DNA of 47,042 nt, from the NCBI GenBank assembly GCA_030151165.1, contig JASLEM010000470.1, forward strand, positions 1 to 47,042. The letters run 5' to 3'. Below are positions 31,541 to 37,456 of this stretch, in pieces. The position numbers and the translations under genes are program-made. The notes under the pieces were generated by a model. That model saw only the letters and a list, made by a program, of their open reading frames with translations, searched no databases and had not been told where the DNA came from. Each line of letters starts with the position of its first letter. The first letter of the stretch is position 1. The DNA comes from Burkholderiaceae bacterium (GTDB taxonomy: Bacteria > Pseudomonadota > Gammaproteobacteria > Burkholderiales > Burkholderiaceae).

Positions 31541-33121
31541 TCAGGATTGCCCTTCCGAGAGCACCAGGCCGAACTTCGGCGAGCGGTTTGGGTGCTTGCC
31601 GACCTCCGCTCGGACGAACACACCGCGGCCCATCAGGCGGTTCATGGCGCGGCTGAGATCGGACTTCGAGTAGCCGGGCACCAAGCCCTTGGCAACGATC
31701 TGCGACGGCAGATAGTCGGGCGACGTCTTGCCGTCGGTGGTGCGGATCCCCATGCCGCTGAGCGACTTGAAGCCGGCGATGCAGAGTTCGTCGGCGCGCG
31801 CTTCCTCGGCAGCGCTGGCCAGACCCTCGTAACGATCGCTCTCGACGTGCTGGGGCACCATCAGGCCCTGGCGCATCGTGAACTTGGCGTAGTCGCGCGC
31901 GGAGTAGTTGCTCTTGCGCTTGCAGAGGTAGCGCACATCCGTCGGGCCCGGCTCATCGGCGACGTCGAAGGGTTGGTCGGGCAGCTTCGGCCCCAAGTAC
32001 CAGCGCATGCGCGCGGCGTTCTCCCACGCGGCGCTGCCCGAGAACTCGGAGCCAAGCGCGCGGCTGACGTGCGCGAGCAGCACGACGCCGAACGGGCGGC
32101 CGATGACCAGGCTGTTGAGCGCGTTGATGAACTGCGTGGCGTGCGTGCGGTCGTCGTGGTTGCCCACGAGCAGGTGCGCCACGTTGTCCAGCCAGAGGAC
32201 GTCGATGCGCAGGTCGTTGACCTGCTGGCGCAGCTCCTCGAGGAGGCGCGTGGGCGTGAGCGTGCCGTGTGCGTCGACCATCAAGGCGTTCTCGCAGCCG
32301 TAGCGAGAGACGAGGAACAGGCGGTCGACGAGGGATGCCATCTCGAGCTGCTCGTGCTCGCAGATCTGCTCCTGGCGCCGCCAGACGTCGTCGTGCTCGT
32401 CCTCGCAGTTCCAGAGCAGCGAGCGGTACGGCGCGCTCTCGCCGGCGAAGTAGGCGCGTCCCAGGCTGCCGCACGTGGCCTCGTGCTGCGCGAGCGTGCT
32501 CTTTCCCTCGCCGCCCTTGCCGGGGAACAGCGTGACGCCGGCGCCGAGCCAGCCCGCGCGGAACCAATGCCGCGGCGGAGCCTTGAGCGGCCCGAGCTGG
32601 TCGAACGCCAGCATGCGAGGCTTGATCGACGGCGCGGCCGGTTGCGCGGGCGCCTCGAGCTCGTCCAGCATCGCACGCAGCTCCGGCACGACGTCCGCGA
32701 CCGAGCTCGAGCCTCTGGCGAGGGCGGCGATTTGCATGCGCACGCCGGCGGCGCGCCGGTCGCGGGCATGCGCTCGCACAGCGTTCGCATGCTGCTGCAC
32801 CGCGGCGCGCGGGTGCACCTGCTCCGACAGCGCGTTCAGACCGATCAGGCCGCCGCACTCCTCGGCCTGGCCGCGGGCCTGCAGCTCGACGAACACGAGC
32901 GCCGGGTCGACCGCGCCGCGGCATGCGCACGCCTCGATCGCCTCAGCGATCATGCGATGGTGCGGAGAGGCGTAGTCCTCGGCAGGCGGAGGCGCGCTGG
33001 GGCCCGCGCCAAGCAGCAGCGCGCCGAGCACGGACTGCTCCATGACGTGCGCCGCGCGCAGCGGGTCGGTGCGCCGCACATAGTCCGGCCAGTCCAGCGT
33101 ATCGGACTCGAGCTGGGCCAT
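31541..33121 (-). CDS. Replication ATPase: DnaB N-terminal domain fused to RepA-like AAA domain
   Basis: This 526-residue protein starts in an ATGA overlap with the small gene before it. Residues 24-115 resemble the DnaB helicase N-terminal domain (MEQSVLGALLLG). A RepA/DnaB-like ATPase follows with Walker A GKGGEGKST (201-209) and Walker B IDVLWLDNVAHLL near 310, and LLAHVSRA near 355. The C-terminal 100 residues look like a winged helix (YSKSDLSRAMNRLMGRG). It probably drives replication of the excised element. Iteron-like repeats and a hairpin follow directly. Confidence 0.82.
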   Translation of the reverse strand: MAQLESDTLDWPDYVRRTDPLRAAHVMEQSVLGALLLGAGPSAPPPAEDYASPHHRMIAEAIEACACRGAVDPALVFVELQARGQAEECGGLIGLNALSEQVHPRAAVQQHANAVRAHARDRRAAGVRMQIAALARGSSSVADVVPELRAMLDELEAPAQPAAPSIKPRMLAFDQLGPLKAPPRHWFRAGWLGAGVTLFPGKGGEGKSTLAQHEATCGSLGRAYFAGESAPYRSLLWNCEDEHDDVWRRQEQICEHEQLEMASLVDRLFLVSRYGCENALMVDAHGTLTPTRLLEELRQQVNDLRIDVLWLDNVAHLLVGNHDDRTHATQFINALNSLVIGRPFGVVLLAHVSRALGSEFSGSAAWENAARMRWYLGPKLPDQPFDVADEPGPTDVRYLCKRKSNYSARDYAKFTMRQGLMVPQHVESDRYEGLASAAEEARADELCIAGFKSLSGMGIRTTDGKTSPDYLPSQIVAKGLVPGYSKSDLSRAMNRLMGRGVFVRAEVGKHPNRSPKFGLVLSEGQS

Positions 33122-33327
33122 CAGGCAGCGCGCTCCAGCCGCTTCTGGATCTCGCGTGCGAACCCGCGCAGCCGCTCGCCGTCACCAAGCGCCAGGATGC
33201 CCTGCAGGCCCTCGAGCAGCGCGTCAGCGGGTGCGCATCCCTCGCGAATTGCGAAGATCAGGCGCTGCGCGTCCTGGCTGCCGCGGATCGTCGACATGAC
33301 GGGGTCGGCGTCGTGGGCGGCGCTCAC
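33121..33327 (-). CDS. Small helical protein upstream of the replication ATPase
   Basis: This 68-residue protein starts at GTG 33327 in a four-base overlap with the AlpA-like gene and itself overlaps the ATPase gene start. It has helices such as QDAQRLIFAIREG and GLQGILALGDGERLRGFAREI. ATG 33297 is an alternative start. Tight coupling on both sides indicates a joint role with AlpA-like regulator and ATPase in early expression or replication. No family recognised. Confidence 0.58.
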   Translation of the reverse strand: MSAAHDADPVMSTIRGSQDAQRLIFAIREGCAPADALLEGLQGILALGDGERLRGFAREIQKRLERAA

Positions 33328-33683
33328 GACGCGGCTCCGGTGGCTTTCATGCGTTCAATGCGGGCGCGCAGCAGACCCTCCGGCTGCGCGCGCTGCGTTT
33401 GACGCGGCATGTTGGCGACGGCCGCCCGCAACTCGTCGAGCGAGTAGCGATTCATGCGCGGCCCGAGCGCAATCGGGAGTGGCATCCACGACGCGGCCCG
33501 CAGGCTAAGGAAAGTCCGCTTCGAGACACCCAGCGCCAGGGCGGCCTCGTCCTCGGTGAGCAGCACCGGCGCGATCGCGGTGGACTGCGTGGGGGGCGCC
33601 GCGATCGGCGTCGCGCTATCGGCTTTCGGTGCGGTGGTTTGGCGGACTGCATGTCCGCCTTTGACGTAGGTTGCTGCGTGCAT
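33324..33683 (-). CDS. AlpA/MerR-like DNA-binding protein (excisionase or activator)
   Basis: This 119-residue protein has a helix-turn-helix of the AlpA/excisionase kind: LLTEDEAALALGVSKRTFLS, then MPLPIALGPRMNRYSLDELR. AlpA-like proteins switch on integrase or excision in P4-like and PICI satellites. ATG 33683 was chosen because GGAG stands 6 bases ahead of it, and ATG 33695 is also in frame. The N-terminal 35 codons carry the third 19-bp palindrome (33641-33659), so the protein could bind its own gene. The next gene overlaps by four bases. Confidence 0.75.
   Translation of the reverse strand: MHAATYVKGGHAVRQTTAPKADSATPIAAPPTQSTAIAPVLLTEDEAALALGVSKRTFLSLRAASWMPLPIALGPRMNRYSLDELRAAVANMPRQTQRAQPEGLLRARIERMKATGAAS
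33641..33659. promoter_or_regulatory. 19-bp palindrome, copy 3 (GGCGGAC-N5-GTCCGCC)
   Basis: Perfect 7-bp arms with centre TGCAT, preceded by GTTT exactly as in copy 1. It lies inside the first codons of the AlpA-like gene (start 33683), where a bound protein would block transcription. It is the third of three copies in the element. Confidence 0.55.
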
Positions 33684-33747
33684 CTGGCTCTCCATTGCGT
33701 GTGGAGCGCAGTCTCTAGAGCAACGTCCGCCAGGGGAAACGCTGAAA

Positions 33748-34260
33748 CTACCCCTTTCGGCGCCGCGTGGGCATTGCACGAGCCTCTGTCTGCATCTGCA
33801 TGTAGCGCTCGCGCGCCTTCTCCACCGTGTTCTCGGTCACGTTGGCAAAGCCAAATTCACGAAGAAACGACGCGACGAATTCGAACGCCGTGACTTCGGA
33901 AGTTTCACTGTGTCGCGGCGCGCCATAGACGATGTTCGCAAGCTCCACGGCGTAGGCGCTGAATTCCGCCAGCCACTCCCGCACGGGAGGGCGGCCCTGT
34001 CGATTTGGCCTGCTGACACTGCAAGCATGCTGGAGGACGATGCCTAACAGACCATCTCGAATGTCATCGTCCAGCGCGAAGCGAGCGACCAATCGGTGCG
34101 CAGTTCGACAGAACTCCTCGAACGTGAAAACCCCGCTGTCGTACCCTTTGAAAAGGAGCCTTATCAGTAGGTGTCCGAATGCGAACTCAGTCGACGCGGC
34201 CAGGTTGAGCGGCAGTTTCGGTAGTGGCAGCGGCGTCCACCCCGGCAGTTCAGACGTCAT
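33748..34260 (-). CDS. Element protein of unknown function
   Basis: This 170-residue protein starts MTSELPGWTPLPLPKLPLNL and is mainly helical (FAFGHLLIRLLFKGYDSG, LVARFALDDDIRDGLLGIVL). It has a basic end (ARAMPTRRRKG). Base composition is less GC-rich than its neighbours, a sign of separate acquisition. It lies upstream of the AlpA-like gene with a 64-base gap that may hold the AlpA promoter. No motif or family is recognised. A repressor or accessory role is possible but unsupported. Confidence 0.6.
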   Translation of the reverse strand: MTSELPGWTPLPLPKLPLNLAASTEFAFGHLLIRLLFKGYDSGVFTFEEFCRTAHRLVARFALDDDIRDGLLGIVLQHACSVSRPNRQGRPPVREWLAEFSAYAVELANIVYGAPRHSETSEVTAFEFVASFLREFGFANVTENTVEKARERYMQMQTEARAMPTRRRKG

Positions 34261-34355
34261 TGATGCGCCCTCGCGCACCCTCAAGAGAAAGCCGCGCCAA
34301 GCCGGTGAGGGAACCGGCCGTTCGGGGATCAGCCTAGGCGCGACGTGTGGGCACT

Positions 34356-34579
34356 CTACTCCGCGGGCGCCGACTCGTCGACGACGAATTCCAGCGCCGT
34401 GCGATCACGCTTCGCGAGCTTGTCGTCGGCCGCGCTGATGATCGCGCCGCCTCGTGGATCGATGACCATGAAGCGCACCGCGTGCAGCCGTTCGCGAACC
34501 GTGGCAGCGTGGCCAGCGCGTAGCGGCCGTGGCCGAAGACGGCGCCGTAGATGGGCCGTTGAAGCATGCGGGCGGTCAT
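34356..34579 (-). pseudogene. Small element gene with an apparent one-base frameshift
   Basis: The gene starts in an ATGA overlap with the upstream stop (ATG 34579). The first 25 codons read MTARMLQRPIYGAVFGHGRY, like real protein. From about 34500 this frame becomes Ser/Arg-rich, while the -1 frame becomes protein-like (RERLHAVRFMVIDPRGGAII and ALEFVVDESAPAE, stop at 34356). Adding one base near 34500-34505 would join both parts into a protein of about 73 residues. This is a frameshift mutation, a sequencing error or, less likely, programmed. Without the shift the frame ends at 34334. Confidence 0.55.
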
Positions 34580-35034
34580 TTCTTCACCCGGCCTGCGCCG
34601 ATGGCCTGCTGCACAAAGGCCTGAAAGGCTCTGTCGCACTTGGCGACCCATGAATGGTTGGCCTGTCGTCGGCCGAGGGGCGACTGCTGAAAGAGCGCGA
34701 GCTTCAGAGCCTCGCGCCGCTCGAGGATGACGCCATCTTGGTATGAGAGCACTTCCTCCCAATGCGGCCAACGAGTTACGCGCCACCAGTCACCGTGCCT
34801 CCACTCGGAAAACGCTGATGGGGAACCCGGAGCACGCGCGCGCACGATCTGGTACGACCATTTGTCGTCTGCCCACTTCACCTTCTTGCGACCATTCGGT
34901 AATTGGAGTTCAACCGGCAGCAATCCCTCTTCCCGCAACTGATCAGCAGTGCCTTGGAACTGGCAGTGAAACGGCCGATGAATCGTTACGACAACATCAC
35001 CGCCGACGAGCGATTGTTGAACGGCGGCGTTCAC
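34576..35034 (-). CDS. Element protein of unknown function
   Basis: This 152-residue protein starts at GTG 35034 in a GTGA overlap. It has an N-terminal part MNAAVQQSLVGGDVVVTIHR, a central GRKKVKWADDKWSYQIVRAR and a helical, basic end (FQAFVQQAIGAGRVKK). The strands around WSYQIVRARAPG and HGDWWRVTRWPHWEEVL are rich in Trp. It sits in the early operon between two coupled genes. Family not recognised. A nucleic-acid-binding role is conceivable from the basic Trp-rich core. Confidence 0.62.
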   Translation of the reverse strand: MNAAVQQSLVGGDVVVTIHRPFHCQFQGTADQLREEGLLPVELQLPNGRKKVKWADDKWSYQIVRARAPGSPSAFSEWRHGDWWRVTRWPHWEEVLSYQDGVILERREALKLALFQQSPLGRRQANHSWVAKCDRAFQAFVQQAIGAGRVKK

Positions 35035-35309
35035 TGCAGGTCCTCCGCAGCAAGGTCCTTGACGTCCAGTTCGATGCGAGTGATGGAGTCGGCGAGGTGA
35101 CGAAGGTGGCTCACCCCGATGCTCAAAAGTCTGCCTTGAGCACTGTCCCGATCAATCAACTGCAAGGCGGCCTCGATCAGCACCACCGCGTCGAATACCT
35201 TGTCGGTTTCCTCGCCGATGCGATCCGCCAGTTCAATGCATTTCGGATGCTGTTTCGAGCAATGGCGAGCGTTGCCGGCGACGGCGGGTAGAGTTGCTGC
35301 AGCAGTCAT
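35031..35309 (-). CDS. Small early-operon protein of unknown function
   Basis: This 92-residue protein is first gene of the early operon, with GGAGAT about 6 bases before ATG 35309. It has a Cys/His stretch near the start (NARHCSKQHPKC) and a helical body (KVFDAVVLIEAALQLIDRD, SIGVSHLRHLADSITRIE). It could bind a metal through Cys18, His22 and Cys25, but the pattern is too short to assign. Its stop overlaps the next start by four bases. Confidence 0.6.
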   Translation of the reverse strand: MTAAATLPAVAGNARHCSKQHPKCIELADRIGEETDKVFDAVVLIEAALQLIDRDSAQGRLLSIGVSHLRHLADSITRIELDVKDLAAEDLQ

Positions 35310-35483
35310 TTCGATCTCCGTTTGATCGGGTGGTTGTCAGGCCGGCCGCGCGTTGCTGCGCGCGGCTGGGCCGCTTTGCTGCAGAACCGCTGCAGCGCCG
35401 GTGGCGGAACTCGCGGCGGACAGCCGCGAGAGAAGCCGGAAAACGAGCGTCGGTGCGGGCGCTGAGAGAGCAAGCCTCCGCCG

Positions 35484-36785
35484 TCAGGCTGCCGCGCGCT
35501 CGAACGGCACGACGTTGGACGCCACGGGCTTGGCCAGGTACTCGGCCCACGCGTCGAGCAGCGCGCGGCGCTCCTGCGCGAACGCCGCCCGGTTGTACGC
35601 CGCCCGGATCTTGTCCGCTTCCTTGTGCGCCAAGCACGCCTCGATCACATCGGCGCGCGCGGCCGCCGTCTCGTTGGCCCAGGTGGAGAACGTCGCGCGG
35701 CACAGGCCATGCACCGTGGTCTGGTCCTGCACCTTCATGCGCTTGAGCAGCGTGAGCATGCCCATGTTCGACAGCGGCGTGCCATCGAGCACCGGCGACG
35801 GGAACACGAGCGACGCGTGCAGGCCCTGCTGCGTCTTCAAGACGTCGACGGCACGGGGCGACAGGTGAACGACGTGCGTCTCGCCACCCTTCATGCGCTC
35901 GCCGGGAACGGTCCAGGTCGCGGCCTCGAGGTCGAACTCCGGCCAGGTCGCTCCGAGCACCTCGCCCGTGCGCGCCGCGGTCAGCACCGCCAGCTCGAGG
36001 CAGCGTGCGGCGATGCCCTGCTGCTCGCGCAGTTGCAGCATGAACGCCGGCGCCTCGCGGTACGGCAGCGCCGCGTGCTGGCCGCGCTCGCGCCTGACCT
36101 GCGTCTCGGCCATCTTGCGACGGATCGCGGCCGCGGGGTTCGTCGCGCACAGGCCGTGGAAGATCGCATCCTCGAAGACGGCGTCGAGGCGCTGGCGGAC
36201 GCGCTGCAGCGTCTCAGGGATGCGTTCATCGCTGTCGGCCAGCGCACGCACGGCGCTGAGCGCGGCGAGCAGCGCCGGCGGCGTCACGGCGTCGATGGGC
36301 GCGTGCCAGATCTCGGCGGGCACGTGGTGCTCGAGCGAGGCAATCCACTGCGCCGCGTGCTTGACGGTGCGAGAGGGCTCGATCACGCGCTCGTGATAGT
36401 CGCGGGCCGCGCGCGCCAGCGTCGTGCGCTCGCGTTTCGCGTCGGCCTTCTGCTGCTCCTCGATCGCGCGGGCTGCGGCCTTGCGGCCATCGCGTTCATC
36501 GATCGGGTCGACGTTGCGGGCCAGGAGGTCGCGGGCGTCGCGCGCCAGGTCGCGGGCGGTAGTGACGCTGTCACCGGCCTGCGCCGTGCTGCCGCGGCGC
36601 GCGATGCCGAGTCCCATCTCGCGGCGCCGGCCGGTGGCCGCGGTGTACCGGAGCACCCAACTGGCGGACTGGCCGCGAATCCGGAGGATCAGTCCGCCAC
36701 CATCCGACAGGTCGCCGTCGGTTGCCGAAAGAATCTCCCGCACCGTGAGCTGGTGCAGGTTCGAAACGATGCGCTTGCGAGCCAT
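35484..36785 (-). CDS. int: P4-type tyrosine-recombinase integrase
   Basis: This 433-residue integrase has an N-terminal arm-binding domain, a core-binding domain and a C-terminal catalytic domain. The active site is complete: Arg272 (ARTGEVL), Lys near 299, His359 and Arg363 (HGLCR), His387 and the nucleophile Tyr397 (AAYNRA). It starts 196 bases from the tRNA-Ser 3' end, as expected for an integrase that uses this tRNA as its attachment site. Repeats at 36803-36843 just upstream may be arm-type sites. It probably both inserts and, with the AlpA-like protein, removes the element. Confidence 0.93.
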   Translation of the reverse strand: MARKRIVSNLHQLTVREILSATDGDLSDGGGLILRIRGQSASWVLRYTAATGRRREMGLGIARRGSTAQAGDSVTTARDLARDARDLLARNVDPIDERDGRKAAARAIEEQQKADAKRERTTLARAARDYHERVIEPSRTVKHAAQWIASLEHHVPAEIWHAPIDAVTPPALLAALSAVRALADSDERIPETLQRVRQRLDAVFEDAIFHGLCATNPAAAIRRKMAETQVRRERGQHAALPYREAPAFMLQLREQQGIAARCLELAVLTAARTGEVLGATWPEFDLEAATWTVPGERMKGGETHVVHLSPRAVDVLKTQQGLHASLVFPSPVLDGTPLSNMGMLTLLKRMKVQDQTTVHGLCRATFSTWANETAAARADVIEACLAHKEADKIRAAYNRAAFAQERRALLDAWAEYLAKPVASNVVPFERAAA

Positions 36786-36802
36786 GGAGTGGGCTCCCTT
36801 TC

Positions 36803-36843
36803 CGCCAGTCTGTCCGCCACTCTGTCCGCCAGTAACTGGCGAC
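36803..36843. repeat. Tandem TCCGCCA repeats and palindrome beside the integrase
   Basis: TCCGCCA occurs three times at 12-bp steps (36803, 36815, 36827), within units TCCGCCAGTCTG, TCCGCCACTCTG, TCCGCCAGTAAC. The last unit overlaps a perfect palindrome, CGCCAGT-A-ACTGGCG (36829-36843). They lie between the integrase start and the attachment core, where integrase or excisionase arm sites and the integrase promoter are expected. Confidence 0.5.
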
Positions 36844-36979
36844 AGTCCGTTGCGCGCAAATGCATTCCTGCTGCGTGCTAGTCAGTGTGGCGTCGGGAGA
36901 AAGTGTCGTCAAATCAACGACTTAGGAAACTTCCGTTGCGTGCTAACTGCAAGCTCTTGCGCGTTAGTGACGTAGTTTC

Positions 36980-36994
36980 CTGGCGGAGGGGGCG
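36980..36994. repeat. Right attachment site (15-bp copy in tRNA-Ser)
   Basis: CTGGCGGAGGGGGCG, identical to 23244-23258. It covers the encoded CCA, the discriminator base, the 3' acceptor strand and the first T-stem bases of tRNA-Ser, so integration leaves the tRNA intact on this side. Confidence 0.88.
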
Positions 36995-37071
36995 GGATTC
37001 GAACCCGCGGTAGGCTATTAACCTACACATGCTTTCCAGGCATGCGACTTAAACCGCTCATCCACCCCTCC
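36981..37071 (-). tRNA. tRNA-Ser (anticodon GGA)
   Basis: This is a 91-base tRNA including encoded CCA, read on the minus strand. The acceptor arms GGAGGGG (plus 37065-37071) and CCCCTCC (36985-36991) pair perfectly. The anticodon stem GCATG/CATGC brackets a loop with GGA. A long variable arm (GTAGG/CCTAC) marks a class II tRNA as in serine, and the T arm holds GGTTCGAATCC. Its 3' end is the integration site of the element. Confidence 0.96.
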
Positions 37072-37086
37072 GCGGAGTAGCCGGCT

Positions 37087-37116
37087 ATTCTAGCTGATCT
37101 CCGGGAGGTACCGCAA
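37087..37116 (-). promoter_or_regulatory. Promoter of tRNA-Ser
   Basis: On the minus strand TTGCGG (plus 37111-37116) and TAGAAT (plus 37087-37092) are separated by 18 bases and end 15 bases before the tRNA 5' end. This is a sigma-70-type promoter at the expected distance. Confidence 0.65.
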
Positions 37117-37456
37117 AACTGTTGGTGACGGGAGACGCCGCCGAGGCCGGCACCGGCCGGAGTGCGGTCGTCTAACCGGCCCCTGCAGCGCGTGGCATCG
37201 ACCTCCAGGCGGCTCCCCGCGCCATGCGTGCCGGCCCGTCTCGAGACCCACCACGCCGGCCGATGTCGACGCTCGACGCGTCCGTCCCGGCGTTCGTCGC
37301 CCAGGCGTCGCGCCCGCCGATGAGCAGGGCACGAATCCTGCCCATCGGCACCACCTGCGCGGGCGGACGCCGAGGTGGCTCGAAGCGCTGCCGGCGCCGG
37401 AATTTCGCCGACACCCCGCGGCTGGATAACATGCACCACCGCCGCCCGAGACGCGC
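37117..37456. other. Intergenic stretch between tRNA-Ser promoter and histidine kinase
   Basis: These 340 bases are host DNA to the right of the element. They should hold the promoter of the kinase gene at 37457. Open frames here are Arg/Pro-rich and look like chance frames of GC-rich DNA. I see no clear promoter, terminator or repeat. Confidence 0.45.

Larger units (their letters stand above)
23244..36994. mobile_element. Integrated phage satellite or reduced podovirus-type prophage in tRNA-Ser
   Basis: A 15-bp direct repeat bounds 13.7 kb inserted in the 3' end of tRNA-Ser(GGA), with the integrase next to the intact tRNA. Genes on the minus strand run from the integrase through an AlpA-like regulator, a replication ATPase, small unknown genes, scaffold-like and cement-like capsid proteins, a small terminase and two ejection proteins. 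Two plus-strand genes lie among them. Large terminase, portal, major capsid, tail and lysis genes are not seen. Most gene pairs overlap by four bases, which argues against random decay. The size is about a third of a typical 40-kb podovirus genome. Satellite status is inferred. Confidence 0.85.

Noticed and set aside
35345..35366. Perfect 8-bp stem with 6-base loop between integrase and the early operon
   Set aside because: No T run follows on either strand, so it is not called a terminator. Such stems occur by chance in DNA this rich in GC.
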